NCBI RefSeq assembly: GCF_009184865.1
Contig: NZ_CP045096.1
Coordinates: forward strand, 4,774,001-4,838,000
From: Streptomyces phaeolivaceus
GTDB taxonomy: Bacteria > Actinomycetota > Actinomycetes > Streptomycetales > Streptomycetaceae
Length of the DNA stretch: 64,000 nucleotides
Reading direction: 5' to 3'
Position numbers and translations under genes: made by a program. Shown piece by piece: positions 41,381-50,562 of this stretch; position 1 is the first letter of the stretch, and every line of letters begins with the position of its first letter. The notes beneath the pieces were generated by a model. The model had not been told where the DNA came from and did not search any database. It saw nothing but the letters and a program-made list of their open reading frames with translations.

Positions 41381-43030
41381 ATGGCCCGCGTCCCCGCCGC
41401 CCCAGCCACCGCCACCACCGCCGCCAACCCCCCGCGCACGACCTGGCGCACCGCCCTGCGCCGCCTCCGCCGGGCCATGCCGAGGGCCCCCCGCGCCCTG
41501 GCCCGCCTCTACCGCTCCCGTCGCGCGCACCCCACGGTCGAGGTGGTCCACCACCCCCACCCCTGGGGCCGCGCGCTCGGTCTGGTCGCGGTCGTCCTGC
41601 TGGGCGCCTGGCTGGGCCTGCTGATCGTGGGGAACGTCCGCACCCCCGTCGGCCCCATGAACACGACGATGACCCTGCGCCCCTCCCTCACCGGCGGCAC
41701 GAAGATCAACGTCTCCCCGCTCGGCGCCCTGGAGCTGAGCAGCCACAACGCCCCCGTACGCCTGGACGTGAACGTCGACCAGCTCGACCCGGAGCGCGCC
41801 CAGGCCCTGGTCGACCACCCCGAACGGATCTCCGGACTCCAGGAGGAGATCGCCTCCGACGTACGGCACGGCACCATCGACCTGGCCGTACGCTCCGGCG
41901 TGGCCGTCGTCTCCGGGGCCACCGCGCTGGGCCTCGCCGTGTACCGCCGTCCACGCCGCGCCCTGGCCGCCGGCGGCCTCGCCTTCGTGCTCCTGGCGGG
42001 CGCCGGAGGGACCGCAGCCGCCACCTGGAACCCGAACTCCGTCCTGGAGCCGAAGTTCTCGGGGCTGCTCTCCTCAGCACCCTCCATCGTCGGCAACGCA
42101 CGCAGCATCGTCACCGAGTTCGACGTCTACCAGAAGGAGTTGGCCCGCCTGGTGACGAACGTGACCAAGCTGTACGACGTCACGTCCACGCTCCCCGCGT
42201 ACCAGCCGGACCCGACCACCATCCGCGTCCTGCACGTCTCCGACATCCATCTGAACCCGGCGAGCTGGAAGATCATCGCCTCGCTGGTGGAGCAGTACGA
42301 GATCAATGTCATCGTCGACTCCGGCGACACCATGGACCACGGCAGCGCCGCCGAGAACGGCTTCCTCGACCCGATCGCCGACCTCGGGGCGCCGTACGTC
42401 TGGGTGCGCGGCAACCACGACTCGCTCCTGACCCAGCGCTATGTGGAGGGCGTCGAGAACACGCACGTCCTCGACGAGGGGAAGGCGGTGACCGTGGGCG
42501 GGCTGCGCTTCGCGGGGATGGGGGACCCGCAGTTCACCCCGGACCGCTCGACCGACAAGTCGGGCCTGCCCTCGGAGGAGGCGGCCGGGCAGCGGCTGGC
42601 GGACGCCCTGCGCGCCCAGAAGGCGGCGGGCACCCCCGTGGACATCGCGGTCGCCCACAACCCGGACGCCGCCCGGGAGACCGACGGCCAGGTCCCGCTC
42701 GTGCTCGCCGGGCATCTCCACCACCCCGAGATGGAGATGCTGAGCCAGGGCACCCGGCTCCGTATCGAGGGCTCGACCGGGGGCAGTGGTCTGCGGGCCG
42801 TGGAGGGCAAGGACCCCGACCCGATCGAGGCCTCCGTCCTCTACCTCGACCGCGACACCCGCCGCCTCCAGGCGTGGGACGAGATCAGACTCGGCGGCCT
42901 GGGCCTGACGACGGCCGAGGTCAGCCGCCACCTGCCGAAGGAGAACCAGCCGGGTGCCGAACCCGGGGGCGGACAGCCTCCGTCCCCCTCGGGCAGCACA
43001 TCGGGCGAGCGGTCCCCCGACGGCCCGTAA
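41381..43030 (+). CDS. Membrane-anchored metallophosphoesterase
   Basis: The 549-residue product has an Arg-rich cytoplasmic start, one membrane segment near residues 65-85 (ALGLVAVVLLGAWLGLLIVG), an outer domain, and more hydrophobic stretches near residues 165-215. The catalytic domain begins at about residue 285: VLHVSDIHLNP, IVDSGDTMDHG, VWVRGNHDSL, VAHNPDA and LAGHLHHPEM are the five metallophosphatase blocks with their metal ligands. The C-terminus is a Pro/Ser tail. It should cleave phosphoesters, but the natural substrate is unknown. Confidence 0.85.
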   Translation: MARVPAAPATATTAANPPRTTWRTALRRLRRAMPRAPRALARLYRSRRAHPTVEVVHHPHPWGRALGLVAVVLLGAWLGLLIVGNVRTPVGPMNTTMTLRPSLTGGTKINVSPLGALELSSHNAPVRLDVNVDQLDPERAQALVDHPERISGLQEEIASDVRHGTIDLAVRSGVAVVSGATALGLAVYRRPRRALAAGGLAFVLLAGAGGTAAATWNPNSVLEPKFSGLLSSAPSIVGNARSIVTEFDVYQKELARLVTNVTKLYDVTSTLPAYQPDPTTIRVLHVSDIHLNPASWKIIASLVEQYEINVIVDSGDTMDHGSAAENGFLDPIADLGAPYVWVRGNHDSLLTQRYVEGVENTHVLDEGKAVTVGGLRFAGMGDPQFTPDRSTDKSGLPSEEAAGQRLADALRAQKAAGTPVDIAVAHNPDAARETDGQVPLVLAGHLHHPEMEMLSQGTRLRIEGSTGGSGLRAVEGKDPDPIEASVLYLDRDTRRLQAWDEIRLGGLGLTTAEVSRHLPKENQPGAEPGGGQPPSPSGSTSGERSPDGP

Positions 43031-43134
43031 CCCCCGCGCGGGCGGCCCCGTAAACCGTTTTGGCGATAGCTCCCGGCATCCCATATGCTTCTCACGTCCC
43101 CGACGCGCTGACAAAGCGCCCAGGCGGGCCGATA

Positions 43135-43207
43135 GCCCTCATCGTCTAGCGGCCTAGGACGCCGCCCTTTCAAGGCGGTAGCACGGGTTCGAATCCCGTT
43201 GGGGGCA
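43135..43207 (+). tRNA. tRNA-Glu (anticodon UUC)
   Basis: The 73-base gene has acceptor GCCCTCA/TGGGGGC, anticodon stem CCGCC/GGCGG and loop CTTTCAA, which gives UUC. The T arm is ACGGGTTCGAATCCCGT. CCA is not encoded. It is the first of a three-tRNA cluster. Confidence 0.95.
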
Positions 43208-43242
43208 CGCAAGAACGTGTGCGAGACTGTCGTACGCATCTT

Positions 43243-43317
43243 GGTCCTGTGGAGCAGTTTGGAGTGCTCGCCACCCTGTCAAGGTGGAGGCCGCGGGTTC
43301 AAATCCCGTCAGGACCG
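43243..43317 (+). tRNA. tRNA-Asp (anticodon GUC), copy 1
   Basis: The acceptor GGTCCTG pairs with CAGGACC. The anticodon stem CCACC/GGTGG surrounds the loop CTGTCAA, giving GUC. The T arm is GCGGGTTCAAATCCCGT. The 75-base sequence is identical to the copy at 47655-47729. Confidence 0.95.
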
Positions 43318-43321
43318 CTGG

Positions 43322-43337
43322 TGTTTCACGTGAAACA
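43322..43337. promoter_or_regulatory. parS site (ParB-binding)
   Basis: TGTTTCACGTGAAACA is a perfect 16-base match to the bacterial parS consensus bound by ParB/Spo0J. It lies between the tRNA-Asp and tRNA-Phe genes. Streptomyces has many parS sites clustered around oriC, so this suggests the window is not far from the origin. Confidence 0.9.
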
Positions 43338-43341
43338 CTGC

Positions 43342-43415
43342 GGCTGGGTAGCTCAGTTGGTACGAGCGATCGCCTGAAAAGCGATAGGTCGCCGGTTCGA
43401 CCCCGGCCCCAGCCA
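43342..43415 (+). tRNA. tRNA-Phe (anticodon GAA)
   Basis: The acceptor GGCTGGG pairs with CCCAGCC. The anticodon stem ATCGC/GCGAT encloses the loop CTGAAAA, giving GAA. The T arm is GCCGGTTCGACCCCGGC. The gene is 74 bases long. Confidence 0.95.
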
Positions 43416-43427
43416 CATCAGACGAAG

Positions 43428-43455
43428 ACCCTCTCCGGGCCACCGGAGGGGGTCT
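43428..43455 (+). terminator. Terminator of the tRNA cluster
   Basis: GACCCTCTCCGG and CCGGAGGGGGTC form a 12-bp stem with one G-T pair around a 4-base loop, followed by TT. It ends the tRNA-Glu/Asp/Phe transcript. Confidence 0.75.
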
Positions 43456-43576
43456 TCGCGTATACCGCCAGGAGCGCCGGCAAGAGTGCCGGCGGGAGCG
43501 TCGGCAGGAGTGCCGACGGGGGCGGACGCAAAAGCGTTCGCTCCTCGTTTCGTCGAGGTGAGATCCTGGGTTCCGT

Positions 43577-46500
43577 ATGTCTACGCCACCTGCCCCCGCC
43601 TTCGGCGCCCTCGCCCCCCGTCTGGCCGAGCTGTCCCTGCGCGACGCGCACCGGCTCGGGCGCAGGCTCGAAGGCGCGCGCAAGATCCGTAAGCCCGAGG
43701 CCCGCGCCGCCGTGCTCGCCGAGATCGAGGCGGAGGTCGCCAAGGGCGAGTCCCGCATGGCCGAGCGCGCCGCGCGCGTCCCGGCCGTCTCGTACCCCGA
43801 GCAGCTGCCCGTCAGCCAGAAGAAGGACGAGATCGCGGCGGCCATCCGTGATCACCAGGTCGTCATCGTCGCGGGGGAGACCGGCTCCGGGAAGACGACG
43901 CAGATCCCCAAGATCTGTATGGAGCTGGGGCGTGGCGTACGCGGCATGATCGGCCACACACAGCCGAGACGTATCGCCGCCCGTACGGTCGCCGAGCGCG
44001 TCGCCGAGGAGCTGCGGACACCGCTCGGTGAGGCCGTCGGCTGGAAGGTCCGCTTCACCGACCAGGTGAACCCGGACGCGACCTTCGTCAAGCTGATGAC
44101 GGACGGCATCCTGCTCGCCGAGATCCAGACGGACCGCGAGCTGCGCGCCTACGACACGATCATCATCGACGAGGCCCACGAGCGGTCCCTCAACATCGAC
44201 TTCCTGCTCGGCTATCTCGCCCAGCTGCTGCCCAAACGCCCCGATCTCAAGGTCGTCATCACCTCCGCGACCATCGACCCCGAGCGCTTCTCCCGGCACT
44301 TCGGCGAAGCCCCGATCGTCGAGGTCAGCGGCCGTACGTATCCGGTGGAGGTGCGCTACCGGCCCCTTCTGGAGGAGGACGGCGACGACGCCGACCGGGA
44401 CCAGATCACCGCGATCTGCGACGCCGTCGAGGAGCTTCAGGGGGAGGGCAAGGGCGACATCCTCGTCTTTCTCTCCGGTGAGCGCGAGATCCGGGACACC
44501 GCCGACGCGCTGGTCAAGAAGAACTACCGGTTCACGGAAGTACTGCCCCTCTACGCCCGGCTCTCGCACGCCGAGCAGCACCGCGTCTTCCAGGCGCACA
44601 CCGGCCGCAGGATCGTTCTGGCCACGAACGTCGCCGAGACCTCCCTCACGGTCCCCGGCATCAAGTACGTCATCGACCCCGGCTTCGCCCGTATCTCCCG
44701 CTACAGCCATCGCACCAAGGTCCAGCGGCTGCCGATCGAGGCGATCTCCCAGGCCAGCGCCAACCAGCGCAAGGGCCGCTGCGGTCGTACGTCCGACGGT
44801 GTCTGCATCCGGCTGTACAGCGAGGACGACTTCGAGGCCCGCCCCGAGTTCACGGACGCGGAGATCCTGCGGACGAACCTCGCCTCCGTCATCCTCCAGA
44901 TGACCGCGGCCGGCCTCGGCGACATCGAGAAGTTCCCCTTCATCGACCCGCCGGACCACCGCAACATCCGCGACGGCGTCCAGCTCCTCCAGGAGCTCGG
45001 GGCGCTCGACGCGGCGGAGAAGGACGTCCGCAAGAAGCTGACCCCGATGGGCCGCAAGCTCTCCCAGCTGCCCGTCGACCCAAGGCTGGCCCGGATGGTC
45101 GTCGAGGCCGACAAGAACGGCTGCGCCCGCGAGGTCATGGTGATCGCCGCCGCGCTCTCCATCCAGGACCCGCGCGAACGCCCCGCCGACAAGCAGGCCC
45201 AGGCGGACCAGCAGCACGCCCGCTTCAAGGACGAGACCAGCGACTTCCTCGCCTATCTCAACCTCTGGCGGTACGTCCGCGAGCAGCAGAAGGAACGCGG
45301 CTCGTCGTCCTTCCGCCGGATGTGCAAGCAGGAGTATCTGAACTTCCTGCGGATCCGCGAGTGGCAGGACATCTACAGCCAGCTGCGCACGGTCGCCAAG
45401 CAGATGGACATCCATCTCAACGAGGACGACGCCCCCGAGCAGCACGTCCACCTCTCCCTCCTCGCCGGACTGCTCTCCCACATCGGCATGAAGGACGTGA
45501 AGGAGACCGGCGGCGAGAGCGGGCGGAGCACCGGGAAGAACGAGTATCTGGGCGCCCGGAACGCCAAGTTCGCGATCTTCCCGGGCTCGGCCCTCTTCAA
45601 GAAGCCCCCGCGCTTCGTGATGTCGGCCGAGCTGGTGGAGACCTCACGCCTCTGGGCCCGCGTCAACGCGCGGATCGAGCCCGAGTGGGTCGAGCCGCTC
45701 GCCGAGCACCTCCTCAAGCGGACGTACAGCGAGCCGCACTGGGAGAAGGACCAGGCGGCCGTGATGGCGTACGAGAAGGTCACGCTGTACGGCGTACCGA
45801 TCGTCGCCCAGCGGAAGATCAACTACGGCCGGATCGACGCGGAGGCCAGCCGCGAGCTGTTCATCCGCAACGCGCTGGTCGAGGGCGACTGGCGTACCCA
45901 CCACAAGTTCTTCAGCGACAACCGCAGGCTCCTCAGCGAGGTCGAGGAGCTGGAACACCGGGCCCGGCGCCGGGACATCGTGGTCGACGACGACACGCTC
46001 TTCGACTTCTACGACCAGCGGGTCCCCGAGCATGTCGTCTCCGGCGCCCACTTCGACTCCTGGTGGAAGCACAAGCGGCACGAGCAGCCCGACTTCCTGG
46101 ACTTCGAGCGGGAGATGCTCATCCGGGAGTCGGCGGAGGCGGTCACCAAGGCCGACTATCCGGACTCCTGGCGGCAGGGACAGCTGAAGTTCCGTGTCAC
46201 CTACCAGTTCGAGCCGGGCGCCGACGCGGACGGTGTGACCGTCCACATCCCCCTCCAGGTCCTCAACCAGGTCACGGACGAGGGCTTCGACTGGCAGATC
46301 CCGGGCCTGCGGGAGGAGGTGGTGACGGAGCTGATCCGTTCCCTCCCGAAGCCGATCCGCCGGAACTACGTACCGGCGCCGAACTTCGCCCAGCGCTTCC
46401 TGGACCGGGCCGTGCCCCTTCAGGAGCCGCTGCCGGTGACGATGGCCCGTGAGCTGAAGCGCATGGTGGGCGTGCCGGTGACGCCAGAGGACTTCGACTG

Positions 46501-47554
46501 GGCCCGGGTCCCCGACCACCTGAAGATCACCTTCCGGATCGTCGACGAGCGCCGCCGGAAGGTGGCCGAGGACAAGGATCTGGAGTCGCTGCGGCTGCGG
46601 TTGAAGCCGAAGGCGCGCCAGGCCCTCTCCCAGGCGGCCGCCGCCACCGCCGAGCGCCAGGGCGGCGAGTCCCTGGAACGCAAGGGTCTGACCGACTGGA
46701 CGATCGGCTCCCTCACCCGGGTCTTCGAGACCCGCCGGGCCGGGCAGCCGGTGAAGGCGTATCCGGCGCTCGTGGACGACGGGCCGACGGCGAACACCGT
46801 CTCCGTACGCCTCTTCGACACCGAGGCGGAGCAGGCGGAGGCGATGTGGAAGGGCACCCGAAGGCTCATCCTCCGAAACATTCCGGTCAACCCTGCGAAG
46901 TTCGCGAGCGAAAAGCTCACCAACGCGCAGAAGCTGGCGCTGTCCGCCAATCCGCACGGTTCGATCCAGGCGCTGTTCGACGACTGCGCGATGGCGGCGG
47001 CCGACAGACTGATCGCCGAATTCGGCGGGCCGGCCTGGGACGAGTCGTCGTACCGCAAGCTCTACGACAAGGTCCGCGCCGAGATCGTCGACACCACGGT
47101 CCGCACGGTCGGCCAGGTGCAGCAGGTGCTGGCCGCCTGGCAGGCCTGTGAGCGCCGTCTGAAGTCCACCCGCAGTCCGGCCCTCCTCGCCAACCTCGCG
47201 GACGTACGCGGGCAGCTGGACGCCCTCGTGCGGCCCGGGTTCGTGACGGAGGCGGGGCTGCGGCGGCTGCCGGACCTGATGCGCTATCTGGTGGCGGCCG
47301 ACCGGCGGTTGCAGCAGATGCCGACCGGGGTGCAGCGGGACACGGCCCGGATGGAGAAGGTGCACGAGATGCGGGACGAGTACGCCTGGCTGCTGGAACA
47401 GCTGCCGCAGGGGCGGCCCGTGCCCTCCTCGGTGCTGGAGATCCGTTGGATGATCGAGGAGTTGCGGGTCAGCTACTTCGCGCACGCCCTGGGCACGGCC
47501 TACCCGGTCTCCGACAAGCGGATCGTGAAGGCGATCGACGCGGCCGTTCCGTAA
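43577..47554 (+). CDS. hrpA: DEAH-box ATP-dependent RNA helicase HrpA
   Basis: The 1,325-residue product has the length and order of HrpA. The helicase core covers about residues 85-450: VIVAGETGSGKTTQIPK is Walker A, IIIDEAHERSLNIDF the DEAH box, TSATID motif III, FLSGEREIRDTADAL motif IV, TNVAETSLTVPGI motif V and QRKGRCGRTSDG motif VI. The ratchet, OB-fold and long C-terminal DUF3418 region follow (EFGGPAWDESSYRKLYDKVR). In other bacteria HrpA resolves collided ribosomes and processes mRNA. It stands alone between two tRNA loci. Confidence 0.95.
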   Translation: MSTPPAPAFGALAPRLAELSLRDAHRLGRRLEGARKIRKPEARAAVLAEIEAEVAKGESRMAERAARVPAVSYPEQLPVSQKKDEIAAAIRDHQVVIVAGETGSGKTTQIPKICMELGRGVRGMIGHTQPRRIAARTVAERVAEELRTPLGEAVGWKVRFTDQVNPDATFVKLMTDGILLAEIQTDRELRAYDTIIIDEAHERSLNIDFLLGYLAQLLPKRPDLKVVITSATIDPERFSRHFGEAPIVEVSGRTYPVEVRYRPLLEEDGDDADRDQITAICDAVEELQGEGKGDILVFLSGEREIRDTADALVKKNYRFTEVLPLYARLSHAEQHRVFQAHTGRRIVLATNVAETSLTVPGIKYVIDPGFARISRYSHRTKVQRLPIEAISQASANQRKGRCGRTSDGVCIRLYSEDDFEARPEFTDAEILRTNLASVILQMTAAGLGDIEKFPFIDPPDHRNIRDGVQLLQELGALDAAEKDVRKKLTPMGRKLSQLPVDPRLARMVVEADKNGCAREVMVIAAALSIQDPRERPADKQAQADQQHARFKDETSDFLAYLNLWRYVREQQKERGSSSFRRMCKQEYLNFLRIREWQDIYSQLRTVAKQMDIHLNEDDAPEQHVHLSLLAGLLSHIGMKDVKETGGESGRSTGKNEYLGARNAKFAIFPGSALFKKPPRFVMSAELVETSRLWARVNARIEPEWVEPLAEHLLKRTYSEPHWEKDQAAVMAYEKVTLYGVPIVAQRKINYGRIDAEASRELFIRNALVEGDWRTHHKFFSDNRRLLSEVEELEHRARRRDIVVDDDTLFDFYDQRVPEHVVSGAHFDSWWKHKRHEQPDFLDFEREMLIRESAEAVTKADYPDSWRQGQLKFRVTYQFEPGADADGVTVHIPLQVLNQVTDEGFDWQIPGLREEVVTELIRSLPKPIRRNYVPAPNFAQRFLDRAVPLQEPLPVTMARELKRMVGVPVTPEDFDWARVPDHLKITFRIVDERRRKVAEDKDLESLRLRLKPKARQALSQAAAATAERQGGESLERKGLTDWTIGSLTRVFETRRAGQPVKAYPALVDDGPTANTVSVRLFDTEAEQAEAMWKGTRRLILRNIPVNPAKFASEKLTNAQKLALSANPHGSIQALFDDCAMAAADRLIAEFGGPAWDESSYRKLYDKVRAEIVDTTVRTVGQVQQVLAAWQACERRLKSTRSPALLANLADVRGQLDALVRPGFVTEAGLRRLPDLMRYLVAADRRLQQMPTGVQRDTARMEKVHEMRDEYAWLLEQLPQGRPVPSSVLEIRWMIEELRVSYFAHALGTAYPVSDKRIVKAIDAAVP

Positions 47555-47654
47555 CGGACCCCGCACACTGGGTGAGTTCGACCGAGGGGCTTCGACTCCT
47601 GTACAGTCTCTTCTCGCAGGCCAGCGCGGGAACATGGCGCGGACTGCGAAACCT

Positions 47655-47729
47655 GGTCCTGTGGAGCAGTTTGGAGTGCTCGCCACCCTGTCAAGGTGGA
47701 GGCCGCGGGTTCAAATCCCGTCAGGACCG
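47655..47729 (+). tRNA. tRNA-Asp (anticodon GUC), copy 2
   Basis: This is identical over all 75 bases to the copy at 43243-43317. The two copies flank hrpA in direct orientation. A terminator-like hairpin follows. Confidence 0.95.
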
Positions 47730-47738
47730 CACGATTCG

Positions 47739-47768
47739 AAGGCCCGCATCCGATTGGATGCGGGCCTT
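47739..47768 (+). terminator. Terminator of tRNA-Asp copy 2
   Basis: AAGGCCCGCATCC and GGATGCGGGCCTT form a 13-bp perfect stem around the loop GATT, followed by CTT. Confidence 0.85.
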
Positions 47769-47843
47769 CTTGCTGTTCGGCGGCCAGGGTGCGCCGGTTT
47801 CGCCCAAGAGCTCGGGATGTCGGGGCTGTTGGGCGCGTGCGGG

Positions 47844-47885
47844 GCAGCTGTGGCTGGTCGCGCAGTTCCCCGCGCCCCTGGAGGG
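47844..47885. repeat. Dispersed intergenic repeat, copy 1
   Basis: The segment CAGCTGTGGCTGGTCGCGCA, then GTTCCCCGCGCCCCTGG belongs to a repeat scattered through Streptomyces intergenic regions. A second copy stands at about 52,360-52,395. It looks non-coding and probably forms an RNA hairpin near 3' ends of genes. Confidence 0.55.
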
Positions 47886-47979
47886 GGCCTGCGACCCCTC
47901 CTTGGCCCGGTGGGGGTTGACGGCGTCACATTCCGCCGGTACCTCAGATTCAGGGCCCAGAGACCCCCGGAGGTGGCGT

Positions 47980-48171
47980 ATGGCGGCGTCCGCTCGGCAC
48001 GAGACCCGCGCATTGCTCCGTGCCCATCTGTCGGCCGCCTCCTCGTACCGCCACCTCACCCGCCACTGCCCGATCTGCCACCGGCTGCTGCGGCTGGCGA
48101 CGGAGCCCGGGGCCGACGGCGAGGACGACCTGGAGGAGCCCGCGGAGGACGAGGCGCCCTCCAAGGCGTGA
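47980..48171 (+). CDS. DUF6274-like small protein
   Basis: The 63-residue product starts at ATG 47980 with GGAGGTGG before it. MAASARHETRALLRAHLSAA is followed by HLTRHCPICHRLLRLAT, with a CxxCH pair that may bind a metal or heme-like ligand, and an acidic tail. Similar small proteins occur at this position near bldC in Streptomyces as I remember it. The function is not known. Confidence 0.7.
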   Translation: MAASARHETRALLRAHLSAASSYRHLTRHCPICHRLLRLATEPGADGEDDLEEPAEDEAPSKA

Positions 48172-48465
48172 GACGCGTCCCGCAGGGAACACACTCGACT
48201 AGGGTGCGTCACGCTCAACTCCCGTCCCCATTACCGCAGATGTCGCTCGGGCAGCAAGGATCCCGGCGTGTGACGGGTGTCACCGTACGAGTTTTCAGAA
48301 CGCCGGTTCTTACCACTCCCCTACAACTGGTCAATTTAATATGTGCAATTGCACCAGTCCCCGGGGACCTGCACAGGAGATCCGACAGCCCTCCCCAGAG
48401 TCCGACAAGCCCGCGCACAACTCCTCGTCCACGGACCCGAAACCCCCGGTCAGGCGCACAAAAAA
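48172..48465. other. Gene-free stretch between the DUF6274 gene and the bldC terminator
   Basis: Nothing coding is convincing. It contains an A+T-rich spot (GGTCAATTTAATATGTGC near 48328-48345) unusual for this genome, possibly a promoter on either strand. No tRNA or riboswitch pattern is seen. Confidence 0.45.
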
Positions 48466-48499
48466 GATCGCGCTGGACCCGGCGGAGTCCAGCGCGATC
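48466..48499 (-). terminator. Rho-independent terminator of bldC
   Basis: GATCGCGCTGGAC and GTCCAGCGCGATC form a perfect 13-bp stem around an 8-base loop. Read on the minus strand it is followed by TTTTTT, a proper terminator for the bldC transcript about 180 bases after the stop codon. Confidence 0.85.
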
Positions 48500-48682
48500 T
48501 ACGACGCACCCTTGTTGCTTGCCTGTCGATGTCCGGAGGGCCTGGGCCTCCCGGAAAGTTCTGTGTGGCTCGGGCGTGGGATCTGTTGGGGCAGAACCCG
48601 CGTCGCTCGGAGCTGCTTGAGCGGTGCTTTCAGGCTTCCGACTGATTGGGGGACCAGCCGAAATGCCCTGTTATGCGATTGT

Positions 48683-48889
48683 TCAGGCCTCGCTGCGCTG
48701 CTGCGGAATGCCCGCGAGCAGTGCGCGGACCTCAGCCTCGCGGTAACGGCGGTGTCCGCCGAGCGTGCGGATGGACGTGAGCTTGCCGGCCTTCGCCCAC
48801 CGCGTGACCGTCTTGGGGTCGACGCGGAACATGGTGGCGACCTCAGCCGGGGTCAGCAGCGGCTCGGCATCAGGGGTGCGAGCGGTCAT
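48683..48889 (-). CDS. bldC: Developmental regulator BldC (MerR-like, 68 residues)
   Basis: The 68-residue product matches the whole BldC protein: EPLLTPAEVATMFRVDPKTV, then TRWAKAGKLTSIRTLGGHRR and YREAEVRALLAGIP. It is a single winged helix-turn-helix of MerR type with no effector domain. In Streptomyces it binds DNA as head-to-tail oligomers and holds back early entry into development. The long A+T-containing region upstream (48890-49480) should hold its promoter. The gene is monocistronic with its own terminator. Confidence 0.97.
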   Translation of the reverse strand: MTARTPDAEPLLTPAEVATMFRVDPKTVTRWAKAGKLTSIRTLGGHRRYREAEVRALLAGIPQQRSEA

Positions 48890-49481
48890 GAGCGGCCTCC
48901 TCGGGAGAACCGAACCTTCTCGGTTCTTTCCTCTAAATTCTGCACCTTGACCCGCGTTGCCCGAAATGGCGGACGCGAGTCGAGTCGGTTATAGGACGAA
49001 CGGCTTGTCCTCGGCACTACAACTACACCATCCGTCCAGCCGCGTCGGCCAAACCGATGGAATTGCCCTCCCAGGTGTTCATCAGCGACGGATGCCGATG
49101 GACCATGCCATAGCGGACAGTCACGCCACTGTGACGATCAGTCACAGTGGCGTGCAGGAGTCACGAGACCCCCCAATAGCGTGCAATGCTGAGATTCCAC
49201 CCATACGCGGGCAGAAGGAGCCTCCCCCGGGCTCCTTGTCCTATTTTGACACGAGGAGGTGCGTAAGAGGCAAGGCCCGCGTAAGTGCAATCCGTCACGC
49301 TTGACGCCTGCTTGACACAAAAGCCCGGATCGAGGCCTAAGTCCCACGATGACATGCCTGTGGAACTTCAGCGTGTCAAGCCTGGGCCAAGGGTGGACAG
49401 TTCACCATGCTTCAGCTTTTGTGGAAAGCCTTTTCCCACAGGCCCCACAAGTCACAAGTACGGCCAGAACGTCGATCCGGT
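48890..49481. promoter_or_regulatory. Long intergenic region upstream of bldC
   Basis: These 590 bases have no convincing gene. They hold a perfect 13-bp inverted repeat with a 5-base spacer at 49123-49153 (ACGCCACTGTGAC, GTCACAGTGGCGT). TTGACA-type hexamers occur near 49243 and 49313 on the plus strand. A long regulatory region is expected for a developmental gene such as bldC. Confidence 0.5.
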
Positions 49482-50339
49482 TCAGTTCGCCGAGCGCCGG
49501 TCCCGAACCGCCCGCCAGCGCTCGACCAGCCGCCCGTACGCCTCCCCGGCGGCCAGGCCGTCCCCGCCGCGCAGGGCCTCGATGCCCTCGGCGACGTCCG
49601 CGGCCGAGTGGTCGCCGTCCAGCTCGTCGGCGGGCAGCACATGCACGAGGCCGCCGTAGTCCAGCTCGACCAGCGAGCGCGGATGGAACTCCTCCAGCCA
49701 GCGGCCCACATCGATCAGACCGTCGATGAGCGGCCCCTCGTCGAGGGTGTCGCGCAGCGCCCGCAGCCCCCGCGCCACCCGCCGCCGGGCCTGCACCATG
49801 GGCGTGCGATAGCGAAGCACCGGCGAAATCTCGCCGGATCCCTTCTCCCCCGACCCCTTCTCGTACGTCCGCTCCTCGTCCGAGACGAGGACGAACCAGC
49901 TGAGCGGCACCTGCCAGGTCGCGGTGCGGATCCACGGCCGGGCGTCGGGGTTGCCGGCCATCCAGCGCTCGTAGTCCTGGCTCGCCTGGTGACGCACCAG
50001 CGGGGGCAGCACCGCGTCCAGCACCGGGGCCGGCAGCTCCTCGGCCAGATCGCCGAGCGCCTGCCAGCCGCGCAGCCGGGTCCGCCAGGGGCAGACGCAG
50101 ACCACCCCGTCGACGTCCAGCACGAAGGCGTCGCCGCTCTCGTGCACCGGCACCGGGACCGGCGGGGTCGGCAGCAGATCGGCCAGCGAACGGCGCAGCT
50201 CGTCCTGGTAGGAGGGCCGGTCGGTGCGCCGCGCGTACCGGGCCCAGTGGCCGCGCTCCGGCTCGGGGAAGGCCGCCAGCGGCTCGTACACGCGAAGGTA
50301 GGACGCGTACGGGACGATCACCGAGGACACCTTGGGCAC
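49482..50339 (-). CDS. Conserved hypothetical protein
   Basis: GTG 50339 (VPKVSSVIVPYASYLRVYEP) follows GGAGGGAG, giving 285 residues. Segments such as VLDVDGVVCVCPWRTRLRGW, DARPWIRTATWQVPLSWFVL and ALRDTLDEGPLIDGLIDVGR look well conserved and soluble, with no signal peptide. A small repeat KGSGEKGSGE lies at about residue 185. I believe it to be the usual conserved neighbour between vdh and bldC in Streptomyces, but I know no function. It is divergent from vdh. Confidence 0.7.
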   Translation of the reverse strand: MPKVSSVIVPYASYLRVYEPLAAFPEPERGHWARYARRTDRPSYQDELRRSLADLLPTPPVPVPVHESGDAFVLDVDGVVCVCPWRTRLRGWQALGDLAEELPAPVLDAVLPPLVRHQASQDYERWMAGNPDARPWIRTATWQVPLSWFVLVSDEERTYEKGSGEKGSGEISPVLRYRTPMVQARRRVARGLRALRDTLDEGPLIDGLIDVGRWLEEFHPRSLVELDYGGLVHVLPADELDGDHSAADVAEGIEALRGGDGLAAGEAYGRLVERWRAVRDRRSAN

Positions 50340-50562
50340 GCCTGCTCCCTCCCCCGGCTGCCACCGGGGAAACCTGCCGAACCCGCACACGGGCGGACCG
50401 GAAAACTGTGCGGATCGCACCACGTCCGTACTCCGGGAGTGGGGTGATCCTGAGGCTGCGCCGCTGTACGGCGGACGCAGGCTCTAATCTCATGCTCACA
50501 GACCCCGCCACCCGTACGGGGACCTGTCAGCAACCGCCGCTTCTTACCCAGGAGTCACCACC

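Noticed and set aside
40153..43053. A 966-codon open frame on the plus strand overlapping several genes
   Set aside because: It is rich in Arg, Pro and Gly with no domains and overlaps the lipoprotein, zincin-like and metallophosphoesterase genes, which have clear motifs. It is a GC-driven shadow.
45644..47686. A 680-codon minus-strand frame inside hrpA
   Set aside because: It is the reverse shadow of the HrpA C-terminal region, without recognisable domains.
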